Shown here piece after piece: positions 47,401 through 58,193 of a DNA stretch of 64,000 nucleotides. The notes beneath the pieces were generated by a model that saw nothing but the letters and a program-made list of their open reading frames with translations, searched no databases and was not told where the DNA came from. Origin of the DNA: Asterias amurensis (taxonomy: Eukaryota > Echinodermata > Asteroidea > Forcipulatida > Asteriidae); assembly GCF_032118995.1 (NCBI RefSeq), contig NC_092661.1:18549185-18613184 (forward strand), read 5' to 3'. How positions within the stretch are numbered: the first letter of the stretch is position 1; each line of letters starts with the position of its first letter. The position numbers and the translations under genes were made by a program.

Positions 47401-50400
47401 CTCAACAAGAAAAAAAGACAAGCAGTGGTTAGTTAATGCACTCCGGGTTACCTTGATATTCTTATTTTTCTCAGTGATGTTTTTGCATAGGAAATGTTAT
47501 TGTGCAGATTAAATTTTGTAAAAATTGTTACAATTTTGATGGTCAACGGCATGTCACAGCAAAATTTGTTTGTTTTCCCTGTACAACTTAACATCATAGG
47601 AGTAATGTGCATGGGGCTAGAGTAAGCCAGTGGACACTTTCGGTAAACAGTGTTGTCCAAGGCCCACACTTCATGTATCACAACTTATATAAATAATAAC
47701 AAACCTGTGAAAATTTAGGCTCAATCGGTCATCAGAGTCGGGAGAAAATAACAGGGAAAACCAACGGGGAAAACCCACCCTTGTTTTCGCAAGTTTCGCC
47801 GTGACATGACATGTGTTTACTATAAATCCGTCATTTTCGTTGTCGAGAGTTTATAATTGTTTTCATGTTTTCTCAAAAAGTAAAGAATTTTATGGAATAA
47901 TATTTCAAGAGAAGTCTTTTACCATTAAAGTTCTTTGTAAATCTGTGACCTTTTTTTTTTTTTCTGTTCCGAAAGTGTATAATGGCTTTAAGGGAGTCGA
48001 CAATTATGATATTTTTTATGTGTTAAAAACAATAAACTTGTCCCAAATTTTCCAATTCGTCAAACCAAATGAATATGAAAATGGCTGGGCACAAAGGTCA
48101 CGATGAAAAAAAACCCTACTTTTTGCCATTTTCTCACAAAGTTAACACCTCATTTAAAAAGTCATTTTCATTTTTAGGTAGCAAACACAAAACAAAGCCC
48201 ACTTCAACTGTAGCCAATCACAAGCCAGCATGTAACCAAGAGGAACCAATAGGATGGCAGTGCTCTATCCATCTGCTGGAGGTCTGTGGGATTCAGATTA
48301 TAGCAGGACTTGACAGTTCTAGGTCAGAGGTCAGAAAAGCTTGCCTGCTCTTCCTGCATGACCTTGTGAATTTTGGAGAGGTAAACAAAGTTACATTTGG
48401 TTCTCTAAACCAATAAACTTACACAAGTTTATCAGACTACATTAGACAATGTGATTTTATGTCATTTTAGTAGAGTGCCCGTTGTTAGGGGTCAAAAAAG
48501 GGTTGCTCATTGGCTGATCCACTGCACTGTAAGCACAAGATGTACGTTAACTATTATCTCATCGTTTTACTTCTAAGATGGCCTCCTGATGACGTCAATG
48601 CGTAAGGCCCAACAAGGAACAAAATGCTGTCTTCACAGACCTTTATACTCTGGCTTCAAAATTTAGACCATATTGTATATACTTGATCAGCACCTATGCC
48701 AATAAGTTACTTAAGTGTATTTCCTTGTAAAACAGCCAGTAATTTTGACTAAAGTTTCTGAAATACTTTTTCTACAACCTAATGAATGCTGTCCCTTGTG
48801 TGTCAAAGAAGGAAAACTGGAATTCGTACACCTCATTTTGTTATGTTGTTTTTCAGACTATGGTCCACATGAAGCTAGCTTCACTGGGTGTTGTGTCTCG
48901 TTTGATGGATTTCATACGCGTCAACAAGCAGAATGAAAATAGTGCAATATTAGGTAAGTACAGTGTTGCAGACAAATGTGCTCATTCAACCTTGATGTAG
49001 TTTGGCTGATGTTGATGTGAAGGACACTCCAAAAGGTTTAATACCAATTCATTAAAGGGTGATTTGATAAACCATGCATGCAACATGTCAACACAGATCA
49101 GCTGGTTTTCTCTTTAGTGTGTGTGTTTGTGTGTGTGGTGGGGGGGGGAGGTCGGTATGGTCGTGCAAATTGAAAAACATAATTCAATAGTTTGCGACCA
49201 AGGCTGTTGCCTATTTTTGGGGGGTATTTACAAGTTGTATGTCTGGTTAAACCCATTATGCATCCACTGTTCTTGCAGTGAATGCTCAGAATATATTACG
49301 TTGGCTGTGCTACATCAGGACTTGAACTTGGTGAGAAAGTACCCAAGGGCTTGCAGCTGAAAACTTTTACTGGACTAGACATCTGTCTACAAAAGCAGAA
49401 TCAAAATGGTGTTTTATTTTAATAAGCACTTAGAGAGGATTTTTCTCATTATATCGTTTTTTAGAACTCAAAAGATTTGTCATCAGAGAGAGTATTGATC
49501 AGACTAAAACTCCTTGGAATTTGTCTCTAGTTGTTGCTTAAAGGTGGGAATCTCATTGTTTCAACATGCCTGATAAAATTGTGAATTTTTCATTGTAACT
49601 TTTGAAATGTGATTTTTATACTTTGTATAGGCATAATGACACTGAGAAGTACGATAAGTGACTATCGGCTGAAGCAGATTTTCTGTAGTGAAGGTGGGGA
49701 AGCCTTCTTGCAAGACCTAATCAAGACCAGTGAGGGCGCACTTTGCATGCATCTTCACAAATTCATGAGACACATCACAGAAGGTAAAGACATCTTTTAT
49801 TGTATTATGGCAGACAGGGGTTCAATTTGGGGGTCACTTTTACTGCCTTATACCGCTAAGCAAATATTTGTGCTTACTAGATGTATAGCAGAAAAGTCTG
49901 CATAAGCAAAAGTGTATTTATAAATGATCAGAAGATTTGGCAGTGTTTGTGCTTGTTTAGTGATGTTCACAGTGAGTTTGCGTTGTTGTGTTGTCATCTG
50001 TCTACAAGAGCCACCAGCAAGTTAGTGAGCTATTTGCCGAGTTTATGATAAGCAGTTGTTGTGAAATAGAAATTCTACAAATGGGTGCTTTGTTAGTAGA
50101 AATGGTCTGTTTCATTACATGTTTGATGAAAGTTGCCCTAGATATATTAGTGTCCAGTGCTGACTCCAAAATCTCCTTGATGTAATAATGTTGTGTTATG
50201 CAGCTATTTTAATTGCTCAAAACGTAAAAAAAAGGATATTTTCAAAACAAAAATGAATAGTCATAATTTCTTGAAAACAACGAAATATTTTTAACCAACA
50301 CAAATTGCTGAGTTGCTTTAATCTGTGATACTCAGGTAACTGTATATCTGATAGTTCATTGTTGGGTATAAAAGTAACAATTTTAAATGATTTCTTTTGC

Positions 50401-50441
50401 AAATTTTGTTTTATTTTGTAGGACCTGGTGGTTTACTCTGA
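38435..50441 (+). CDS. Armadillo/HEAT-like helical repeat protein, unrecognised
   Basis: Fifteen exons join in phase to about 1,091 aa: 38435..38544, 39587..39968, 40497..40688, 40956..41180, 42333..42448, 43212..43337, 43851..44107, 44508..44682, 45445..46408, 47047..47159, 47285..47427, 48178..48380, 48857..48953, 49631..49783 and 50422..50441. The start ATG has a strong context (ggccATGG) and follows an in-frame stop. Residues about 120-370 read like ARM/HEAT helices (LVRLTSSSNQQVRNVAFLAM, LLQMGIVPQILALL). A second helical block lies near the C-terminus (LGVVSRLMDFIRV). Between them is a low-complexity basic linker with RPLSAKK and RPSSAERAEAARVKR. There is a Ser/Asp-rich patch at residues about 80-100. 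RPxSA-type linkers occur in some ciliary proteins, but I do not assign a function. The terminal exon in phase adds only PGGLL; another frame there is open for 38 codons. Confidence 0.8.
38640..38712 (-). mobile_element. tRNA-like SINE fragment in intron 1 of the armadillo-like gene
   Basis: The minus strand reads ttgtctagtggtaaagac (box A-like) and gggttcattaa (decayed box B). Confidence 0.35.
38870..39087. mobile_element. MITE family F copy in intron 1 of the armadillo-like gene
   Basis: It has the same ends and internal gcgtgacgcagacgcgattg block as the 3.4 kb copy. Confidence 0.75.
41490..41867. mobile_element. MITE family B, long foldback copy
   Basis: It has the same ends and arms as the 1.2 kb copy (ttaaagg, gtagtttttgagaaatgag and inverse), within intron 4 of the armadillo-like gene. 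Confidence 0.75.
43418..43605. mobile_element. MITE family H in an intron of the armadillo-like gene
   Basis: It has ends taaagcccggttcatact and its inverse (agtatgaaccgggcttta). Confidence 0.65.
44708..44806. mobile_element. SINE body fragment in an intron of the armadillo-like gene
   Basis: It shares the arms gcatcagggataaagaatat and acacatcagtgtatatgg with the same SINE family; the head is missing. Confidence 0.5.
45000..45200 (-). mobile_element. Probable SINE, minus orientation
   Basis: It contains the inverse of the 24.6 kb block (gggcaaaccctttctcttag) and a gtgtcattaagcaagacac motif on the minus strand typical of tRNA-SINE bodies. Confidence 0.45.
46530..46797. mobile_element. MITE family D copy, decayed
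   Basis: It shares catatgcatttcataacaa and the terminal ggcaacgtgtccctttaa with the 27.8 kb element. Confidence 0.6.
47640..47996. mobile_element. Repeat family C copy in an intron of the armadillo-like gene
   Basis: It matches the 8.3 kb copy over most of its length (aggctcaatcggtcatcag, ggaataatatttcaagaga). Confidence 0.65.
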
Positions 50442-50853
50442 AGATGTATCCTTCCCAAGAGTGCAAGAGACCAACCTAGAACCTCAACCAGCATCTGCTC
50501 TACAGATGTACCCTGATACTCCAAAAGGATTGCCATAGATGTTGCCTTAAAGGATAATATAAATATAAACACACCATATTCAAGAAGGACCATTGTTTAA
50601 TGTCCACCTGCTACTGTTTGCTGCTAACAAAAATGTGGCCAATTTCACAAAGCAATAAAATTCATCGCAAGACAAATTGTCAGTATCACCATAGTGATTT
50701 GTATGGTGACATCACACTTTACTTAGCAACTGCGATTGATCACCTGTTAAGATCAATCTTACCTCTTTGTGAAATCGCCTCAGACCCCAATGTCTTTAGA
50801 AATAGTATTCTTTATAAAAAAAGTTTGTCGCAATTGTCAGTGATCTGTGTCTA

Positions 50854-50859
50854 AATAAA
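50854..50859 (+). promoter_or_regulatory. Possible poly(A) signal of the armadillo-like gene
   Basis: An AATAAA hexamer lies about 410 bases after the proposed stop, with no other gene in between. Confidence 0.35.
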
Positions 50860-51081
50860 AATAGACACAAAAACATATTTCACTCTATTTGTACATTATT
50901 TGATGTTTTCCCTACGCAATATTTTGGTTATTTTTTAAAATGTTGTTCTATGTCCACATCATGTGAAGTGCAAATGCATTGAACCATTATCTGGTTCAAA
51001 CAGTTGACAGGGCAAAAAGTAAATACTTGTAGTCTTTGTCTTGTATTGCTTGGGTTAGCAGAAATTATAATATCCGTCCAC

Positions 51082-51468
51082 TTAAAGGCAGTGGACACTA
51101 TTGGTTATTACTCAAAATAATTATTAGCATCAAAAATTACGTGGTAATGAGTAATGGGGAGAGGTTGATAGTATAAAACATTGTGAGAAACAGCTCCCTC
51201 TGAAGTAACATAAAGTTTTTAAGAAAGGAGTACTTTTCCACGAATTTGATTTCGAGACCTCGGATTTAGAACTTGAGGTTTTGAAATGAAGCATCTGAAT
51301 GCACACAACTTCGTCTGACAAGGGTGTTTTTCTTCCATTATTATCTCGCAACTTCGATGACCGATTGGGGTCAAATTTTCACAGGTTTGTTATTTTATGC
51401 ATATGTTGAGATACACTAAGTGAGAAGACTGGTCTTTGACAATTACCAGTAGTGTCCACTGTCTTTAA
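51082..51468. mobile_element. MITE family A, full-length copy
   Basis: It is 387 bp with inverted ends TTAAAGGCAGTGGACACTAT and its inverse, apparently at a TTAA target. Internal marks include gagaaacagctccctctgaag and ttatctcgcaacttcga. Other copies lie at 1, 5.46, 30.46, 37.85 and 57.76 kb. No coding capacity. Confidence 0.75.
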
Positions 51469-53225
51469 GGTAAAAAGCCTTCTAAAATAAAATACACACC
51501 AGCCATTTTTTCAAAACAAAGTGTATATTTTTGTCATAAGCAATAATACTTGAAGATACATGTGAAAAATGAAGTGTATTGTTTTTAAATAATGAAGTTT
51601 TTTTAAAACTCTATCATGAAGTCAACATTTTTCACAATCATTTTACAACATCGAAGCTAGAAATGAAAACAGACGGTTTAACTTTGAAATACTAGACAGT
51701 GTGAAAAGTTAATGCTTTTAATGTTTTTAAAACACTTTTTCTTGTTAAGCAAGTTAATGGTGCGATGACATAGACGTACATTTTTAAATGGTGAATAAAA
51801 CATTTGCTTTCTGTATTTCGTCTGCCTTGAACTATAATATACATGTTGTGTGTAATGTAATGTCATTCAAAATTTAGATATTTTCTAATAATTACAACCA
51901 AATAATATTTTGTAGAATTAGTGGGTTAAATGACAATCTGAAACCGGGACCTTAGAAGCACAGCAGGGCACCCTCCTACAACTTAAATATGGACAAATCT
52001 GGAGTATGATTTCAAGATCATCTGAGTCACAATTGGCAAGCCACATCAAGATACAAGTGTATAATTTGTAAATAAATAAATGTTCAACTGGGGGGCAGGG
52101 GGCTCGGGCTGGTGGGCGTTGTTAGGATGCAATTGTTTGGTGTGGGCGTTTTACTTTTGGGTTTTTTTTTGGGGGGGTGGTTCTGGTCGGGAAAAAAAGA
52201 TAGTTGTTAGTGGGATTAGAACGGAGGTTTATTTTAATCAGTAAAGTGCTAGTCAAACACGAGTTACAACTAGTTCTTTTCTAAGATAAAGAAAACATGT
52301 AAATATTGATGTTCATGACACCCTAGGCCCTACTCCTGTTTGTGACGAAAATAATTCAAGGGCCATTTGTAGTTCAACCTTTTTAGCATTGTTAATAACC
52401 AACAGTTGGTCAGAGCTCTATGATCCAACCTATAACAATATGTAACCGTGTTTAATAAAAATACGGGCGGTAGGCTTGTATATCTGATTGCCTTGATCAT
52501 TAGCATATTTTGTTTCGTGGCCTTAAAACGCACAAACTGTTCATCATCCGTGACATCGGTTGCTGGTTGAATGGTTAAAGGAGAACGGAAAAACAAATTG
52601 TTTTTCTGCAAATAAATTGATACAAACAACAGATCCACTTAAACTATGCGGGTCGAGAAATTCTGTCTCGGAGAATTTATTTCTGACGCTCGTCTGGATA
52701 TCGTAACCCAATGGGCCTGAAAGTTGATGGTTAACAAACGAAACGAAAAACAATAGAGGAGAATAACAGTATAATAGCTTGTCATTTGTTTTAACTGTGG
52801 GTACAGAGTCATTTAAAACTCATCAGTTTGACACGCGTAGGCCTACCCCAATGTTCTTGCCAACGTTCGTCATAAATCTCGAGTACAAAAAATTGGGTTG
52901 ATGCCCAGATTCTGCTCCATGCCTGATGGCCTTACTAACTTCGATTTTGTGTTTTTTAAAAGCCTCTTATCACATTTTCCGCCATTTTTCCCAATTTAAC
53001 AATGATTTGTTAAAAACATGTATTGCAGTTAAAACAGGCTGCACATATATACACCAAATATGTTTTTTAAAAAACAACAAATATTGCTTGAAAGCATAGG
53101 GGTTTTCCTGGTTTGATATTGTGTTTATAGGCTGTCAGACTGCTATACGAATTATGTGGAAGCATTGCTACCAAGTAGGCCTCATCATTTGGCATAGGAA
53201 TATTAAAGTATTAAACACAGTATAG

Positions 53226-53249
53226 ATTTTTTTTTTTTTTTTTTTTTTA
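53226..53249 (+). repeat. Poly(T) tract
   Basis: An almost pure T run of about 24 bases. Confidence 0.8.
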
Positions 53250-53751
53250 CTGATACCATCGTGTAAAAAGCCTCATAAAGTATTTTTTTCTGTTTGGTCA
53301 CCGAATCTTGCACTGTGATGTGTTATTTTTATGTAAAACGGTTCCGCATCATTTGCCATCAGTCAGCGATGGTATAATATTATAATTTCAGCCTACAAAA
53401 CTATTAAGCATAATGAGTGATTCGTGATTGAGGCTGCACGGGGTGGAAGTTTAGTTCTGCTGGTAGTTAATTCGCTTCCACACTGTGTCGTGTTTGAATT
53501 ACCAAAAGTGGAGTCATTTATGATCAACATCTTGTGAGTGGAGTCACCATGCTGTATTGACAATGATGTGTCTTTAAGGCTAAGACTTTATACCAGATGA
53601 CGCACGAATTTGAGATATATACCGGTACCTTTTTAACGTTGTGGTACTCAAAATCACGGGATTTTGCTTTTGCTGGTTGTTTTGTAACACTACCAAACAA
53701 AATGTAATGCAATATGAGTTGTCCTTTATTCATAAGTCATTTTGCTTACAG

Positions 53752-53792
53752 ATAAGTGGCGCGGACAGCTTGTGTTCCGGGATCCTGATGAG
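53752..53792 (+). other. Candidate 5' UTR exon of the sulfotransferase-like gene
   Basis: A clean acceptor (gcttacag) and donor (GAG|gtaagc) bound 41 GC-richer bases. The next coding exon begins with an acceptor at 55825, so an upstream noncoding exon is needed. Splicing this exon to it gives only a short upstream frame. The link is inferred from order and strand. Confidence 0.35.
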
Positions 53793-55825
53793 GTAAGCAA
53801 TTTTTAGTAGTTTTTTCTTCTTCTTTTCTTCTTAACATTGTGTTTAGGCCTATAGCCTACAAATAATGTACACTCTAGACCCTATTTATAGGCCTAGGGC
53901 TATTTTATAAATGATCAAATTATAATTATGCTTTGACAGATCATGGAGGTAGAATACAGACGTGGATCAAAATGAATATTGGAGTTAGGAATGTGATCAT
54001 TATGTGGTTTCCCCAGTCGTTGATCGTTGATATTTCAGGCTATCCTCCGCAAGCAGTTACTTCTGTGGGTGAATATCTTTTAATAGTGCCGCTGTTCCAT
54101 TCATCTCAGGATTGCAACTACGTCATTATACACATACAACTAAAATTTAAAAACAAATTTTGGCAAGACATGCTTAATTGCTATTTCTATCGCTAAAACA
54201 TAACTTGTACACTGATGGTGATACAAACGAAAAGTCAAACCATGGTCAAACTTCGGGGAAAATAGTTCTATCGCTAATAGGTCACATACAAAAGTAAGAA
54301 AAACTCAATTGTTTCGAAAAAGCTAGTCTCTGCCCGCGATGAATCTATCTTCTCACTCAAGTATTTTGAACATTATTCTACATCACTTTTTAACCCACGT
54401 GCATTGGAAACTCACAAGTCCCAATGTTCGAATACGCGCGGGCAAAACGCGGCGACTTTGTTGCCAACCGCACCCGGACCGCACCCTAAACTCTAGTGGT
54501 AAATCATACGAAGGTGTAGTTTCAAGACGCGTTCGTTTATACGCAAGAGTATTGCACCAATACAAAACTTTTGTACGCAGAAAAACATACAATTATACGA
54601 AATTTCACATTCGTAGGGATGAGAAGCAATTTTGCTGCAACCCAAATTACAGAACATGTCTCATATACAGACACTGTGTGTGGGCTTCTCAATGTCGTCT
54701 CCTTTAAAAAAATGCCTAACTTGGTTCGTTGATAGATTAATAAGATTATTGCAGACTTGCGTGATTGCAATGCTGTTTCGTGTGTGTGTTGCTTTGGTGG
54801 GCATTGAATCGGTATGTAACTCCTTCAAGCATGTAACTGTTCTTGCCCCATAGGACTCTTCCTCTGTACATTGTTTTCTCTTTTGGTAGCCTTGCCTTTA
54901 CAGACTGTTACGTTTGGGTGATTTTTCTTCACGGAAGAACACGGGACAATAGCGGTCATGCTTTCTGGTCTAATGAATCTAGGCACGTCTATATTTGTTA
55001 TGAGAGCACTCTAATCTTTGGTCTAACGCTACTCTCGCTGGTGTACTGAGGTCGTCTAAAATGTTTATAATGTGAGGATAGCAGTGTTAACAGTTTCTGT
55101 TAAACTATTCTACCAACCAGAATGCCATCTTTGAGGAAATTGAATTGTATGTATTGTTATTGAATTGTTTGCTTGTATCTATGCTGAGGAACATCGTTTG
55201 GCCATTTTCTCATTTCCTACAAAATCTGTATTATAGTTGTCGTTTTCAAAGTTCAATGTATGTTATTGAAAATACGCAAACACGTTGGAGAACACAACGT
55301 ATCTGCTACGTATAATGGTTCTTGGTCTGATGACCACGTTGTGTTGTTACTGATGGGAATGTGTTTTCTAGCCCTACACCCATATCACTTCCCCTGTTTG
55401 TGCTGATGAAGATGCGCAATACAGCATGAACGGGCCACCAATGCTTGGCAGGATAAATGGTTATACTCGAGACTTGCCATTGAAGAGCAACCTTGAATAA
55501 TAAAAGCTGCAGTCTAGAAATACGATGGCTTGCATGGATGTAACTATGTCGAATAGTTGTGCTATTGACTGTTACTAGCCACAATTTAATATAACTTTCC
55601 AACCAATTGATATGCAGTTTTCTTTGTTTGACATTGGTATGCACAGTTGCTTTTCTAAATAATATTGCCAGCAGGAAATCGTAATTTAAAAAAGGGAGGT
55701 CGAGAAGCAATCCCGGGAATTTCTTCAAGTGCGTTGTTGTAATTGCTCCTTTATCGATAATAATGTTTCTGTATTTTATATGCACTATTTATCCTATTAT
55801 GTTTCATTTGCTCTCTTCATTGCAG
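53793..55825. other. Probable 5' UTR intron of the sulfotransferase-like gene
   Basis: It lies between a candidate noncoding exon and the acceptor before the coding exon. Open frames of up to 159 codons here have no recognisable motifs. Confidence 0.35.
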
Positions 55826-55876
55826 TATTACAACTCCGTCAAATCAAGTCAACTGACGCAAACAACAGAGAACAAG

Positions 55877-57066
55877 ATGGCCACAGATGAGCAATCGCCT
55901 GGTGCAAAGACTCGACGCGTCTTGTTATGGGCCCCACCTCGGTCCCTTTCCACCGCTTTTGAGCGTTGCATCAGTGCACTCGGTGACGACGTTCAGATCT
56001 TCCATGAGATGTATACCGCTGCGTGTCACATCGGACCCGAAAATCAGATCAAAATTCCCATGTTTGAGTCAGTTTTGAGAGATCCACTCTACACCTACGC
56101 CCGAGTTCAGAAGATTCTGGAGGCCCCTGCCCCTCCCAAGAAGCAGATCTTCTTTTGCAAAGAACTCGCGTATACGGTGGATGGAAAGTTCGACAAGTTA
56201 CCAGCAGGATACAGGCACACCTTCTTGATACGCCACCCAGCCAGGGTGTTCATATCCATGAATAAAATGCTGAAGAAATACTTTGCTCGGACTTTTCTTA
56301 ATCTCCAATTGAACCAGGTTGTCCCGGAAGGATTCGTTTTCAAAGAGATGTATCGACTTTTTGAGCACGTGACCAATGATCTCGGTCAGGAGCCAATCAT
56401 AATTGACGCTGATGACCTCATGCAGAATCCTCTTGGAGTTTTATGCGCATACTGTAACGCAGTGGACATACCCTTCTCGCCATCAATGGATAAATGGCGA
56501 CCAATCAAAGAGGAGAAGAGAAGCTGGATTTACTCCACAAGGATCATGATTATTAACAAGCTCATTGGCCAATACGAACGGGCGTTTAAAACGACTGGAC
56601 TCGAAAAGCACTCGGAGAGACCAATCGACTTGAGCCTTATATCACCTGATGTTTTGGAAGCAACGAAAGCAAGTATTGGGTACTATGAGAAGATGTACGC
56701 ATTGCGTCTGAAACCAGTGAAGTTTTCACCCAAAACGACCCTGCAGACACACGAGCAGGAACAAGAAGAGGTGTCGGCAACCAACGACACAGATGAGCCA
56801 ATAGAAACAAAGAACGAGTGCGTACCTGTTTACCTTTCAAAAATTGCTCTTTACACGATGGCAAACGTCATCTAGAAGTATACGAAATATCACTTTCTGA
56901 AACTTTGCCAATTATTCTGACTAATTTTTCCCCTGCGTCTTTATTCCAGGCACCTACCTATCAGGTGATGAGACGCTTGACTATAAAGAAAATGATGCAA
57001 CGTCACCATGACAACGAAGTATATGACAGCCAATCGGATTTGAGAACTGGCGTGATCCCAGAGTGA
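55877..57066 (+). CDS. P-loop sulfotransferase-like protein
   Basis: Main exon 55826..56875 with ATG at 55877 encodes 332 aa if read to the TAG at 56873. The P-loop-like motif APPRSLSTAFER (residues 19-30) matches the PAPS 5'-phosphosulfate loop region, and LIRHPARVFISM (about 117-128) matches the 3'-phosphate-binding region of sulfotransferase-fold proteins. Relatives annotated in databases as sulfotransferase family or branched-chain-aminotransferase-like share the LLWAPPRSLSTAF start. The fold suggests PAPS-dependent sulfation of an unknown acceptor; this is inference. A second exon, 56950..57066, has a good acceptor (attccag) and can join in frame from weak donors after 56821 or 56827, replacing the last 15-17 residues with a longer basic tail ending in GVIPE (353-355 aa). 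The upstream in-frame ATG at 55763 lies before the acceptor and was not used. It is convergent with the RING-NHL gene. Confidence 0.85.
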
Positions 57067-57208
57067 CTATAAAAAGCAATAACTTGGACCCCCTCCTTCC
57101 AAACGCAATATGACTTCACTAGTTTGTGTGTTGCACCATCCAAGGGACAAGTTGAGCGAACATTTGTTGCAGTTTTGTTTATGGTGAAAGATTTAAAAAA
57201 AAAAATTA

Positions 57209-57218
57209 AATAAATAAA
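57209..57218 (+). promoter_or_regulatory. Poly(A) signal of the sulfotransferase-like gene
   Basis: Overlapping AATAAA hexamers lie about 145 bases after the stop of the spliced form, which supports 56950..57066 as the real last exon. Confidence 0.45.
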
Positions 57219-57754
57219 AACTTAAATAATATGATCCATTTATTGTGTTAATTTATTTTAAAGAAAACCGTTTATGAAGAGGTTTACCATCCTAAACAAT
57301 AATTGACATGGTTTACTGTTAGCTATAGATTGGCAATTCAATAAATACATGTACATGTGTCGTTACTTTTAAACACATTATTTACAAAGTTTAGTGTTTA
57401 TTTTTAATGTTTTTTTTTTTTTATATACATAAAGAAATTGTTTAATGTTGTGGTAAATAAGATGCTCTGCAAATACAAAATGATTTATTATGCTGATCGA
57501 GACACTTGGTGAACAATGGGGAACAGTATCTGCATGTTAGTACTGTAGACCTATCATAAAACATAAAAATTAATGATTTGTTCCACTATTGGAAGGTTGT
57601 CATTAATTTGAAAAAAAAAACACACCCCTACAGCATAAGTGCCACTAAATTGTGTTATTTTTTTCTGCTGTTTATAATATTAAAGATATAAGTATGAATT
57701 CTCCAAAGTTTGTCATTTCCAACATATTTGTCAATACAGTCCCATTTTAATCAA

Positions 57755-58121
57755 TTAAGGGCACTGGACACGTTTGGTAATTGTCAAAGACCAGCCTTTT
57801 CACCAGGTGAATCCCAACATAAGCATAAAATAACAAGCTGTGAAAATTTGAGCTCAATTTTTCATCGAAGTTGCGAGAAAATTGTGAAAGAAAACACCCT
57901 TGTTGGACGAATTCGTGTGCTTTCAGATAGGAATAAAATACTTCTAGCTAGAAGTATTTTAGTGAGAAAATACTTCTTTCTCAAAATCTATGCTACTTCG
58001 GAGGGAGCCGTTTCTCACAATGTTTTATAATATAAACAGCTCTCCAATGATCGTTACCAAGTCAGTTTTTAAGTTTTAATATTTGTTCTGAGTAATTACC
58101 AAACGTGAACCTTCCCTTTAA
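57755..58121. mobile_element. MITE family A copy
   Basis: It lies in reverse orientation relative to the 51.1 kb copy and includes ggagggagccgtttctcac and the terminal ccctttaa. It sits between the two convergent genes. Confidence 0.7.
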
Positions 58122-58193
58122 AGTCATCTTATTAATGGCTTTATAGAAGACGAAACGATCGTGACTATTGCGATGAGTTATTCGAAAGAAGTG

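Larger units (their letters stand above)
50860..53751. other. Gene-free stretch after the armadillo-like gene
   Basis: It holds one complete MITE (51082..51468), homopolymer tracts and short chance frames. Nothing coding recognised. Confidence 0.5.

Noticed and set aside
54339-54707. 122-codon open frame as a gene
   Set aside because: No motif, no splice context and biased composition; it lies within a probable 5' UTR intron.
55763-55876. N-terminal extension of the sulfotransferase-like protein
   Set aside because: The upstream ATG lies before a splice acceptor at 55825; the ATG at 55877 precedes the conserved domain.
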